Shown here in pieces: positions 1-6,383 of a stretch of DNA of 11,318 nt. Numbering within the stretch: position 1 is the first letter of the stretch; each line of letters begins with the position of its first letter. Below the pieces are notes generated by a model that saw only the letters and a list, made by a program, of their open reading frames with translations, made no database searches and was not told where the DNA came from. Position numbers and translations under genes: made by a program. This DNA is from JBMYQA01 sp049600855 (GTDB lineage Bacteria; Bacteroidota; Bacteroidia; Cytophagales; Flammeovirgaceae): contig JBMYQA010000201.1 in NCBI GenBank assembly GCA_049600855.1, positions 1 to 11,318 on the forward strand, written 5' to 3'.

Positions 1-39
1 TTTTATTCTCTCTCGTAATCTTCTTTCCTTTACACCCAT
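1..39 (-). CDS. TetR/AcrR-family regulator, N-terminal fragment (runs off the left edge)
   Basis: An ATG at 39-37 on the minus strand opens 13 uninterrupted codons to the window edge, reading MGVKERRLRERIK. The run of Lys, Arg and Glu directly after the start resembles the segment that precedes helix 1 of the DNA-binding domain in TetR/AcrR repressors (typically a KERR.RER-like string). Only this tail is visible, so the family call rests on 13 residues plus context. The context fits well: a promoter matching the Bacteroidota consensus points at this gene, and a perfect palindrome lies at the predicted transcription start, the usual arrangement for a self-repressing TetR gene. The rest of the protein and its targets are outside the window. 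Confidence 0.55.
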   Translation of the reverse strand, partial: MGVKERRLRERIK

Positions 40-64
40 ATAAGAAATTGAATATTGGTTATTT

Positions 65-81
65 TCCGACCATCAGTCGGA
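65..81. promoter_or_regulatory. 17-bp palindromic operator (probable TetR-type site)
   Basis: TCCGAC-CATCA-GTCGGA is a perfect 6-bp inverted repeat around a 5-bp centre. It begins right next to the -7 element of the leftward promoter (82-89) and covers the likely transcription start, 26 bp before the ATG at 39. No T-tract follows on either strand, so it is not an intrinsic terminator. Size and symmetry fit a TetR-family operator. Binding by the adjacent regulator is inferred. Confidence 0.6.
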
Positions 82-113
82 CAAATGTAAAAACTATTTT
101 TAAATATACCAAA
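82..113 (-). promoter_or_regulatory. Bacteroidota-type promoter for the leftward TetR-like gene
   Basis: On the minus strand TTTG (113-110) is followed after exactly 20 bp by TACATTTG (89-82). This matches the primary-sigma consensus of this phylum (TTTG near -33 and TAnnTTTG near -7). Transcription would start at about 75-78, inside the palindrome at 65-81, leaving a leader of roughly 36-40 nt before the ATG at 39. Confidence 0.65.
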
Positions 114-445
114 AACAAACACCATTTACATCCATCGCAAATTCAACTACTCCATTTTAAAACATTCATTTAGAGTTGCTGGTCAATGCCTAAAGCATCA
201 TTGAGATACTGCTAAATTGTCAGCATACACGGATAGTTGTTGCGCAATATGTAGATTATGTCAGGCAATATGCGATTGGCAAGTTTGTTGATGTTTTTAC
301 AGAAAATCGGGTAAAAAATAATTGAACTTACCCAAAAACCATCTATATTTCACTTGAGCTTGTTTAGAATAGTGTTGTGATGTTCAAAAATCAACCAAAG
401 TTTATTCTATTCATTCTTATGTAACCAACTTAACACCTTATACAA
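114..445. other. Divergent intergenic region, no gene called
   Basis: This 332-bp stretch separates the leftward TetR-like gene from the rightward YbjN-like gene and is strongly AT-rich. It holds an 8-bp direct repeat GCAATATG at 244-251 and 265-272, spaced 21 bp (two helical turns). It also holds a start-less open stretch at 194-325 (see rejected items). A weak promoter-like TAGTGTTG lies at 370-377, with only a poor upstream element, and could serve the gene at 446. No convincing hairpin, RNA gene or full ORF was found. Confidence 0.5.
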
Positions 446-838
446 ATGGACAATTTTGAAAAAGTCAAGCATTACTTGATGGAACTAAACTATGATATCA
501 CTCATGAAGATCCCGAAGAAGAGTTGGTGGTCATAGACAAAGAAGATGAGGGAATCAAAAACATGGTTATAGACTGTGAATCTCCTATTTTAATCATCGA
601 ACAATTCTTATTCACCTTTAAGAATGACTCATCAACAATGTTTAAGAGTCTACTTCAAAAAAATCGAGAGATTGTACATGGTGCTTTTGTAATTGATGAG
701 GAAGGCAATAAAGTACTTTACCGAGATACTTTACAGCTTGACACGTTAGATTTAGGAGAATTAGAAGCTTCATTAACTTCATTAACACTTCTCTTAAATG
801 AGTTCTATGACGAGATAATCAAATTTTCAAAAAACTAA
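446..838 (+). CDS. YbjN-domain protein (type III chaperone-like fold)
   Basis: This is a 130-residue acidic cytosolic protein without a signal peptide or membrane segment. The N-terminal pattern (short helix MDNFEKVKHYLMELNY, then a strand with ITHEDPEEELVVI) and the alternating strands that follow resemble the YbjN/CesT-like family, small proteins folded like type III secretion chaperones. The family's biochemical role is poorly defined. The ATG at 446 is preceded by an A-rich stretch rather than a Shine-Dalgarno sequence, normal for Bacteroidota. Its stop is 12 nt before the PspA gene, so the two are almost certainly cotranscribed. From that neighbour I infer a helper or adaptor role in the PspA membrane-stress response. 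The family call is moderately secure; the function is not known. Confidence 0.7.
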   Translation: MDNFEKVKHYLMELNYDITHEDPEEELVVIDKEDEGIKNMVIDCESPILIIEQFLFTFKNDSSTMFKSLLQKNREIVHGAFVIDEEGNKVLYRDTLQLDTLDLGELEASLTSLTLLLNEFYDEIIKFSKN

Positions 839-850
839 ACCCCAATAACA

Positions 851-1606
851 GTGTCAATATTTAAGCGACTATTCAACATTGGATCAGCGGAAGTCAACAA
901 GGCCGTAGATAAATTGGAGGATCCTATCAAAATGACAGAGCAAGGGATTCGTGATTTAAAAGTTGATTTGAATAAAAGCCTTCAAGGACTTGCCCAAGTA
1001 AAAGCGATTGCCATCCGTACGCGCAACGATATTCAACAATCAAAAGCGCAAGCAGCACAATACGAAAATAAAGCCGTTCTTTTATTGAAGAAAGCGCAAA
1101 GCGGCGCATTAGACGGTGCTGAAGCTGATCGTTTAGCGTCTACTGCGTTAACCAAAAAAGAGCAGCAATTACAGCACATTGGCTCACAAGAAAAGATTTT
1201 AGCTACACAAGAAGAGCAAGTGGCTAAAATGGAGCAAAATATCCAGCGCTTAAAAAGCCAAATCTCAAAATGGGAAAGCGAGTTAAAAACATTAAAAGCG
1301 CGTCATAAAGTCAGCCAAGCGTCTTCTAAGCTCAATAAACAATTAGCAAATATTGATGCGTCAAGCACCGTTTCTATGCTTGAGCGAATGAAAGAAAAAG
1401 TAGACGAGCAAGAAGCCTTAGCAGAGTCTTACAGCGACATTGCCGATGCTAATATAACCGTTGATGAAGAAATCAATAAGGCCTTAGGCCCAGGTGCAGA
1501 AGGTTCACAATCCGCTTCACTTTTAGAACTCAAAGCCAAGCTCGGCCTTGCGGAGAAAACTGAAAGCGGCATGGAAGAAGAAAAAAAGAATCCTCCTACT
1601 GAATAA
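851..1606 (+). CDS. pspA: PspA/IM30 (phage shock protein A) family protein
   Basis: This 251-residue, almost wholly helical coiled-coil protein belongs to the PspA/IM30/Vipp1 family. These ESCRT-III-like proteins coat and stabilise the inner face of the cytoplasmic membrane under envelope stress. The N-terminus (MSIFKRLFNIGSAEVNKAVDKLEDP) is the typical amphipathic helix 0 followed by the conserved KLEDP segment. Heptad-rich helices run to about residue 215, and the tail is charged (EEEKK near 243-247). The start is a GTG at 851, chosen because it gives the exact family N-terminus; there is no clear ribosome-binding site. It follows the YbjN-like gene by 12 nt and ends before a strong terminator at 1641-1674. 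No PspB/PspC-like partners are present here, so regulation is probably unlike that of enterobacteria. Confidence 0.93.
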   Translation: MSIFKRLFNIGSAEVNKAVDKLEDPIKMTEQGIRDLKVDLNKSLQGLAQVKAIAIRTRNDIQQSKAQAAQYENKAVLLLKKAQSGALDGAEADRLASTALTKKEQQLQHIGSQEKILATQEEQVAKMEQNIQRLKSQISKWESELKTLKARHKVSQASSKLNKQLANIDASSTVSMLERMKEKVDEQEALAESYSDIADANITVDEEINKALGPGAEGSQSASLLELKAKLGLAEKTESGMEEEKKNPPTE

Positions 1607-1640
1607 TTTCATTATTCGCTTTACAGTTATTGTTTAGAAG

Positions 1641-1674
1641 CCTTGAAAGTTGAAACAGCTTTCAAGGTTTTTTT
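1641..1674 (+). terminator. Intrinsic terminator of the YbjN-pspA operon
   Basis: CCTTGAAAG (1641-1649) and CTTTCAAGG (1659-1667) form a perfect 9-bp stem with a 9-nt loop, followed by seven Ts (1668-1674). The stem can lengthen by flanking A-T and G-T pairs. This is the clearest rho-independent terminator in the window. It ends only 23 bp before the next gene's ATG at 1698, leaving little room for a separate promoter; some readthrough into the next operon may be intended. Confidence 0.9.
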
Positions 1675-1697
1675 GTGGTTTAATAGCACTGGTTAGC

Positions 1698-2570
1698 ATG
1701 CAAGCAACTCAACTTATTCAGCTTATTCGGGTGAGGCAATGGATTAAAAACTTATTTGTATTTATTCCACCCTTTTTTGCTGCATCGCTTACGATTCCGT
1801 CATTTATCCAGTCTTTAGCCACTTTTTTTGCCTTCTCGTTTGTGGCAAGTAGCGTTTATGTTGTGAACGATTACGTGGATATTGAACAAGATCGCCTACA
1901 TCCGATCAAAAAAAATCGTCCATTAGCCGCTGGAGCTATTCATAAAAGGGAAGCCGAATTCGTTTTTGTGGTATTGCTTGTTGTAGGCATAAGTATTGCC
2001 ATATGGCTAAACTCCCTGCTACTACTGGCGCTGTTAGCGGGTTACTTTGCCATGAATATCGCCTATTCCTTGAAGTTGAAGCACCTAGCCATTATAGACA
2101 TTTTGACAATCGCCATTGGTTTTTTATTGCGTGTGTTTGCAGGAGCTGCGGTAGAACAGATTTTTGTTTCGCATTGGTTAATTTTGCTTACTTTTTTGTT
2201 GGCTTTAGTGCTCGCATTGGGCAAAAGACGCGGTGAGTTGATGCACCAATCGACAGCAACAACAACTCGTAAAGTATTGGAAGGCTATAATTTACAATTC
2301 ATTGATATCTCCTTAGCCGTACTAGTCGCAATCACCGTGGTTTGCTACATCATGTACACCATTTCGGAGGAAGTCATGACGCGGGTAAACAACCCATACA
2401 TTTATTTCAGTACCATCTTTGTGTTGTTGGGATTTATGCGTTACTTCCAACAAACTTTTGTATTTCAACGTACTGAATCGCCAAGCGATTTTCTATTAAA
2501 AGATCGTTTCTTGCAAGTGATCATACTACTTTGGATTGGTTTCTTTGCCTATATACTCTATTATCATTGA
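1698..2570 (+). CDS. UbiA-type polyprenyl-phosphate phosphoribosyltransferase (DPPR synthase-like)
   Basis: This predicted multi-span membrane protein (290 aa) belongs to the UbiA superfamily, nearest to decaprenyl-phosphate 5-phosphoribosyltransferase (Rv3806c type). That enzyme moves phosphoribose from PRPP onto a polyprenyl phosphate at the cytoplasmic membrane. The first Asp-rich motif is at residues 57-75: N57 D58, D61, D65, then RLHPIKK and RP, the arrangement typical of this subfamily rather than of quinone or haem prenyltransferases. The second loop has YSLKLKH (123-129) and D134, and KRRGE follows at 176-180. I chose the ATG at 1698. An upstream TTG at 1650 would put 16 extra residues inside the terminator loop and is not credible. 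It is the first gene of a four-gene operon; the next start is 5 nt past its stop. Confidence 0.88.
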   Translation: MQATQLIQLIRVRQWIKNLFVFIPPFFAASLTIPSFIQSLATFFAFSFVASSVYVVNDYVDIEQDRLHPIKKNRPLAAGAIHKREAEFVFVVLLVVGISIAIWLNSLLLLALLAGYFAMNIAYSLKLKHLAIIDILTIAIGFLLRVFAGAAVEQIFVSHWLILLTFLLALVLALGKRRGELMHQSTATTTRKVLEGYNLQFIDISLAVLVAITVVCYIMYTISEEVMTRVNNPYIYFSTIFVLLGFMRYFQQTFVFQRTESPSDFLLKDRFLQVIILLWIGFFAYILYYH

Positions 2571-2575
2571 AAACT

Positions 2576-3913
2576 ATGGCGGTAAAAAAAGAGATTGCAA
2601 ATTGGGGAAATTATCCTGTGCTTGCTGCCGATGTGCATGAATTAGAGTTTACAGAAGAAATTCAAGCATTGGTTCGCTGCACTGATACCATTTTAGCAAG
2701 GGGAAATGGCCGGTGTTATGGTGATGCGGCATTACATCCAAACATATTTTCTACGTTAAAGCTTGATAAATTCCTTGCTTTTGATGCACAGCAAGGAATT
2801 CTGAGTTGTCAAGCTGGCGTATTATTCCGTGATATTTTGGAGTTTATTGTGCCTAGAGGATTCTTTTTACCCGTCACGCCAGGCACTAAATTTATTACGG
2901 TTGGCGGAGCGATAGCGGCAGATATTCATGGAAAAAACCACCATATTGCAGGCTGTTTTTCCAATCATTTGCTTGCTTTTGAACTGATGGATGCTCAAGG
3001 AAGGATTCACCACTGCACTCCTGAATCGAATGCAGCACGCTTTTGGAGTACGGTAGGCGGCATGGGACTGACGGGAATTATCATTAGCGCGACCTTTAAG
3101 TTAGCACCCATTCAGTCGGCATACATCCGCCAGGAAAGCATTAAAACCAAAAACTTAGAAGAAACCATGCAGTTATTTGAAGAGGCTGAACAGTGGACGT
3201 ATACGGTCGCTTGGGTTGATTGCCTTCAAACAGGGAAAAATCAAGGTCGATCCCTGTTCATGCGTGGCGAACATGCCTCACTTGGCGAATTGCCTACTCA
3301 TAAGCAACAACAGCCACTTCAATTCACGGAAAAGAAAAAAATAACGATCCCTAGCTTTTTCCCCTTTTTCCTGCTCAATCACTTATCGGTACGAGCATTC
3401 AACTTTTTGTTTTACCACAAACAGTTTGCAAAGAAAAAAGAGCGTCTCATGGATTACGATTCCTTTTTCTATCCGCTCGATGCTTTACATCAGTGGAATC
3501 GCATTTATGGAAAACAAGGCTTTACACAATATCAATTCGTTATTCCAAAAGCAAATGCTTTAATGGGATTAAAGAAAATATTTGATGAAATACGCATGAG
3601 CAAACAAGGGGCCTTTCTTACTGTTTTAAAACTGTTTGGACAAGCGAATCCACTGGCTTACAAATCTTTCCCGATGGAAGGTTATACCTTAGCCTTGGAC
3701 TTTAAAATTAACAACGAATTAATTCCGCTCATTGCTAAACTAGATGAATTAATTGAGGAATATGGAGGGAAAATTTACCTTGCTAAAGACGCTTTTTCAA
3801 AACGCACTTTATTTAAAAGCAATCATTTAACAAACACCTCTCCTAAATTTAGCTCTGTTCAAGCGAAACGGCTATTTTCAACACATCAAGAAACTCTTAC
3901 GTCAAATTCATGA
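2576..3913 (+). CDS. dprE1: DprE1-like decaprenylphosphoryl-ribose 2'-oxidase (FAD-binding)
   Basis: This 445-residue flavoprotein has a PCMH-type FAD domain and resembles DprE1, which oxidises the 2'-OH of polyprenyl-phosphoryl-ribose to a keto intermediate. The FAD loop RGNGRCYGD is at 42-50. The hallmark TPGTKFITVGGAIAADIHGK begins at 101 and contains H118 and K120 (H132 and K134 in M. tuberculosis, from memory). LKLFG is at 351-355, and the active-site Lys equivalent is K404 in AKDAF. At the position of the mycobacterial benzothiazinone-reactive Cys387 this protein has Ala373 (YTLALDF against WNICVDF). The ATG at 2576 is chosen; an upstream TTG at 2531 would overlap the UbiA gene by 40 nt. 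Its stop overlaps the next gene's ATG (ATGA at 3910-3913), implying translational coupling. Confidence 0.9.
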   Translation: MAVKKEIANWGNYPVLAADVHELEFTEEIQALVRCTDTILARGNGRCYGDAALHPNIFSTLKLDKFLAFDAQQGILSCQAGVLFRDILEFIVPRGFFLPVTPGTKFITVGGAIAADIHGKNHHIAGCFSNHLLAFELMDAQGRIHHCTPESNAARFWSTVGGMGLTGIIISATFKLAPIQSAYIRQESIKTKNLEETMQLFEEAEQWTYTVAWVDCLQTGKNQGRSLFMRGEHASLGELPTHKQQQPLQFTEKKKITIPSFFPFFLLNHLSVRAFNFLFYHKQFAKKKERLMDYDSFFYPLDALHQWNRIYGKQGFTQYQFVIPKANALMGLKKIFDEIRMSKQGAFLTVLKLFGQANPLAYKSFPMEGYTLALDFKINNELIPLIAKLDELIEEYGGKIYLAKDAFSKRTLFKSNHLTNTSPKFSSVQAKRLFSTHQETLTSNS

Positions 3914-4638
3914 AAGCACTCGTATTAGGTGCCACCTCAGCAGTTGGTAAAGCACTCTCCATTTTATATGCTCAAGCAGGTTACGATTTAATCCTTTCCA
4001 GTAGGAAACCCACTAAACTTGAGCCGCTAAAAAAAGATTTGGAACTTCGATTTTCCATCGCTGTTACCCTAATCTCCTTAGAAGCGGCTGCTTTTGAAAG
4101 TCATTCCAGCATTCTCCAACCTTTAGCGAACGAATTAGATGTTGCGATTTGTATCTTTGGTTACTTGGGAGATCAAACGCTAGCACAATCAAACTTTGAA
4201 GAAACGCAAGCCATCATCAATGCCAATTATACGGGAGCTGTATCTGTGTTAAATATTATTTCTGATGCATTTGAAGCACGCAAATCGGGACTCATCATTG
4301 GCGTTTCTTCTGTGGCAGGAGCACGAGGGCGGCAAAGTAATTACATTTATGGCAGTGCCAAAGCCGGTTTTACGGCCTATTTGAGCGGCTTACGAAATCG
4401 ACTATTTCAATCCGATGTGCATGTGCTCACCGTTATTCCTGGGTTCATGTTTACCAAAATGACGGAAGGCATGTCCTTGCCCAAACCCATTACCGCCACA
4501 GCAACTACAGCTGCCAAACACATTTTTAAGGCAGCTCAAAAAAGAAAAAATTGCATCTACGTACTGCCCATTTGGTGGCTAATCATGCTTTTGATTAAAT
4601 CCATTCCCGAATTTATTTTTAAACGTCTAAACCTGTGA
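3910..4638 (+). CDS. dprE2: DprE2-like decaprenylphosphoryl-2-keto-erythro-pentose reductase (SDR)
   Basis: This 242-residue short-chain dehydrogenase/reductase most likely reduces the 2-keto intermediate made by the preceding oxidase, completing ribose-to-arabinose epimerisation on the lipid carrier. The Rossmann nucleotide loop GATSAVG is at 7-13, the structural Asn region NANYTGA at 104-110, the catalytic Ser at 133-134 (GVSSVAG) and the YxxxK pair at Y147/K151. The C-terminal part (217-238) is rich in Trp, Ile, Leu and Pro (IWWLIMLLIK), suiting contact with the membrane where the lipid substrate sits. It starts inside the stop of the oxidase gene (ATGA) and its own TGA overlaps the GTG of the phosphatase gene. 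SDRs are hard to assign by sequence alone; the position directly after a DprE1-like gene is the main reason for this call. Confidence 0.87.
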   Translation: MKALVLGATSAVGKALSILYAQAGYDLILSSRKPTKLEPLKKDLELRFSIAVTLISLEAAAFESHSSILQPLANELDVAICIFGYLGDQTLAQSNFEETQAIINANYTGAVSVLNIISDAFEARKSGLIIGVSSVAGARGRQSNYIYGSAKAGFTAYLSGLRNRLFQSDVHVLTVIPGFMFTKMTEGMSLPKPITATATTAAKHIFKAAQKRKNCIYVLPIWWLIMLLIKSIPEFIFKRLNL

Positions 4639-5225
4639 AACTCATTCTGTTCGACTTTGACGGCACGTTAACCACCAAAGATTCATTTTTGGAGTTTATC
4701 AAGTTCACCCATAGTCCTCTGCAACTGTGGGGTGGTCTATTGTTGCTTAGCCCAATTCTAATTGGGATGAAATTAGGAATTTTTTCTAATGAATTTGCCA
4801 AACCGCTATTGCTTTCGCTGTATTATCGCGGGAAAAGTAAAGAAGAACTTGAGCATTTAGGTCAGTTATTCCATCGAGATTACCTGCCCAAAATTCTTCG
4901 AGCAAAAGGAATCGCAGAGATTCAAGCGCATCAAGCAGCAGGACAGACACTTGCGTTAGTCTCTGCCTCCGTAGAAATTTGGCTCAAGCCTTTCGCTGAG
5001 CAAATGGGAATGACATTAATTTGTACCAAAGCAGCCTATCGGGATGGAAAGTTTATTGGGAAGTTTGATGGCAAAAATTGCATTGGCCCTGAAAAAGTGA
5101 AGCGAATTTGTGAGGCATTCAATTTAAAGGATTTTGACGAATTAATTGCCTATGGCGATACTGCTGGAGATCGGGAAATGCTAGCACTGGCAGATCAAAC
5201 TCATTTTAAACCTTTTCGGGATTAA
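4635..5225 (+). CDS. HAD-IB family phosphatase, probable polyprenyl-phosphoryl-phosphoribose phosphatase
   Basis: This is a 196-residue HAD phosphatase of the SerB-like IB type. Motif I is DFDGTLT (7-13; nucleophile D7, acid/base D9), motif II the Ser of VSAS (S110), motif III K154 in GPEKVK and motif IV GDTAGD (174-179; D175, D179). A helical cap with a hydrophobic stretch lies at about 30-60. The GTG start at 4635 overlaps the previous stop (GTGA), so it is translationally coupled to the reductase. By position I infer that it removes the 5-phosphate from polyprenyl-phosphoryl-5-phosphoribose before oxidation. In mycobacteria this step is usually attributed to a PAP2-type protein (Rv3807c), so this would be a non-homologous replacement. 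The SerB-like resemblance alone would allow a small-molecule phosphatase; the operon argues otherwise. Confidence 0.82.
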   Translation: MKLILFDFDGTLTTKDSFLEFIKFTHSPLQLWGGLLLLSPILIGMKLGIFSNEFAKPLLLSLYYRGKSKEELEHLGQLFHRDYLPKILRAKGIAEIQAHQAAGQTLALVSASVEIWLKPFAEQMGMTLICTKAAYRDGKFIGKFDGKNCIGPEKVKRICEAFNLKDFDELIAYGDTAGDREMLALADQTHFKPFRD

Positions 5226-5233
5226 ATGTAGCA

Positions 5234-5272
5234 CGCCTAAAGCTAGTATTCGTAAAACCTTAGCTTTAGGCG
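5234..5272. terminator. Hairpin between convergent operons, probable two-way terminator
   Basis: CGCCTAAAGCTA (5234-5245) and TAGCTTTAGGCG (5261-5272) form a perfect 12-bp stem with a 15-nt loop. Two more G-C pairs form outside one mismatch. It fills the 56-bp gap between the rightward phosphatase gene and the leftward DUF4252 gene. The T-tract is weak on both strands, so it may only partly terminate or may protect 3' ends. Confidence 0.72.
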
Positions 5273-5281
5273 CGCTCAACC

Positions 5282-5791
5282 TTATTTCTCTTTTCTATCT
5301 TTAGCCTTCTTTAAGTGCTCAAATCCTTCTACATCAATATTGAGTGAATTATTTTCCAATGCGTCAGGGTCAATCAATCCCGTGAGTTCTAAAATCACAT
5401 AATCTTCATCTCCACGCACGAGCATGACCAAATCAGTAATCATTTTCCCATCTTCTTTTGCAAAAAATACTACTTCTGATTTTGCCCCTTCTTTTACCGT
5501 CATCCATTCTTCATACCCTTCCTTTCTGACATCATTAATCAGGTTGGTAAACTTTGCTTTGGGTACATGAGGGTGCTCAATCGTTAAAATTCGGATTGAA
5601 GTAATGCTTTTTAGTGCTTCATTGTCATCTTCATCATCAGCTAAAAACTTTAAAAAGTTTCCACTGAGATTCAAACTTACCGTCGCATGATCACTTGAAT
5701 AAGCCTTATAAAATGAGGCTATAGATTTGCTTTGTGCGAATGTCATTGTGGTCATCAAAGCAAAAGCAATTGTTACTATGAAGTTTTTCAT
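5282..5791 (-). CDS. DUF4252 protein, secreted (second copy)
   Basis: This 169-residue protein matches the DUF4252 family of Bacteroidota. An N-terminal signal peptide (hydrophobic 4-18, cleavage expected after TFA-Q near residue 19) predicts export. No Cys follows the cleavage region, so it is probably a soluble periplasmic protein rather than a lipoprotein. Family-like features are the opening IASFYKAYS (24-32), an acidic patch ADDEDD (51-56), the centre RILTIE (67-72), then WMTVKEG (96-102) and the late GFEHL (156-160). It is clearly paralogous to the gene upstream of it in transcription order (5865-6383), sharing FY.KY, the acidic patch, RIL, VKEG and GFEHL. It is the last gene of the sigma-factor operon, 73 nt after its paralogue. 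The function of DUF4252 is not known. Confidence 0.85.
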   Translation of the reverse strand: MKNFIVTIAFALMTTMTFAQSKSIASFYKAYSSDHATVSLNLSGNFLKFLADDEDDNEALKSITSIRILTIEHPHVPKAKFTNLINDVRKEGYEEWMTVKEGAKSEVVFFAKEDGKMITDLVMLVRGDEDYVILELTGLIDPDALENNSLNIDVEGFEHLKKAKDRKEK

Positions 5792-5864
5792 AATTCGAAT
5801 GTTTAAAAATTAATTTGACATTGTATGCTGAGGTATGGTAGCCTCTAAAATTCAATAAAAGTTC

Positions 5865-6383
5865 CTATTTTCTGTGTTGTTTTTCGAGGTCATCCAAGTG
5901 TTCAAATCCCCGAATATCCATATTGGATGACATCTTCGAAATTTGCTCCAGATTAATGATTCCTACAAAGCTCATGATGGTAAAGCCCTCATCGGTACCC
6001 GATATCATCACTAATTCAATGATTTGGCCTTGTTTATTTTCCTTAATCATAAATCGCGTTTGCTCTTTTCCTTCTTTCACCACCATCAACTCTTCATACT
6101 CGCTTGACGGAATCAGATTACTCGCTTCTCGATAGAGCGTTTGACCGTCTCTGGAATCTGTAGATAGAATTCTCAATCCGCCAATATCGCGAATGGCCGC
6201 TCTCAATTCTCGATCTTCATCATCGGTCATTCCTGCAAACATTTGGAACATTCGATTACTGATATACACCGTGGTAAAGTCTTCACTTTCAGCATATTTA
6301 CCATAAAATTTGGTAATGGCATCTTGGGCAGAAGCAAAAAGCGGCCAACTTAGTAATACGAGTAAAAGGCTTAACTTCTTCAT
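5865..6383 (-). CDS. DUF4252 protein, secreted (first copy)
   Basis: This 172-residue DUF4252 protein has a clear signal peptide: KK at 2-3, hydrophobic core LSLLLVLLSWPLF at 4-16 and an ASAQ|D-type cleavage site near residue 20. The mature part starts AITKFYGKYAES, followed by MFAGMTDDEDREL (48-60), GLRILST (69-75), LMVVKEG (99-105) and GFEHL (159-163). Its ATG overlaps the TGA of the anti-sigma gene (ATGA at 6383-6380), so synthesis is coupled to the anti-sigma factor. That coupling suggests it works with, or is monitored by, the membrane anti-sigma protein, whose C-terminal half should face the same compartment. No catalytic motif is visible. Beyond the DUF4252 family no function can be assigned. 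Confidence 0.87.
   Translation of the reverse strand: MKKLSLLLVLLSWPLFASAQDAITKFYGKYAESEDFTTVYISNRMFQMFAGMTDDEDRELRAAIRDIGGLRILSTDSRDGQTLYREASNLIPSSEYEELMVVKEGKEQTRFMIKENKQGQIIELVMISGTDEGFTIMSFVGIINLEQISKMSSNMDIRGFEHLDDLEKQHRK

Noticed and set aside
194..325. Open reading stretch ending at TGA 323-325 (peptide tail AQYVDYVRQYAIGKF...)
   Set aside because: It has no ATG/GTG/TTG start with a plausible context, an in-frame TAA sits just upstream (191-193), and the peptide matches no family I recognise. It could be a gene remnant but cannot be supported.
927..1109. Minus-strand 60-codon ORF inside pspA
   Set aside because: It lies wholly within the opposite strand of a confidently identified gene and has no family features.
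1650..1697. Upstream extension of the UbiA gene from TTG 1650
   Set aside because: The start would lie in the loop of the pspA terminator and the 16 added residues do not resemble the family; the ATG at 1698 gives the normal N-terminus.
2003..2236. Plus-strand 77-codon ORF inside the UbiA gene in another frame
   Set aside because: It is a shadow of the membrane protein gene; its composition does not look like a real protein.
2531..2575. Upstream extension of the DprE1-like gene from TTG 2531
   Set aside because: It would overlap the UbiA coding region by 40 nt; the ATG at 2576 starts right before the conserved N-terminal region.
4619..4801. Minus-strand 60-codon ORF over the DprE2-phosphatase junction
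   Set aside because: It is antisense to two well supported coding regions and shows no recognisable motif.
5923..6135. Plus-strand 70-codon ORF opposite the first DUF4252 gene
   Set aside because: It is antisense to a gene with a clear signal peptide and family pattern; no promoter or family support.
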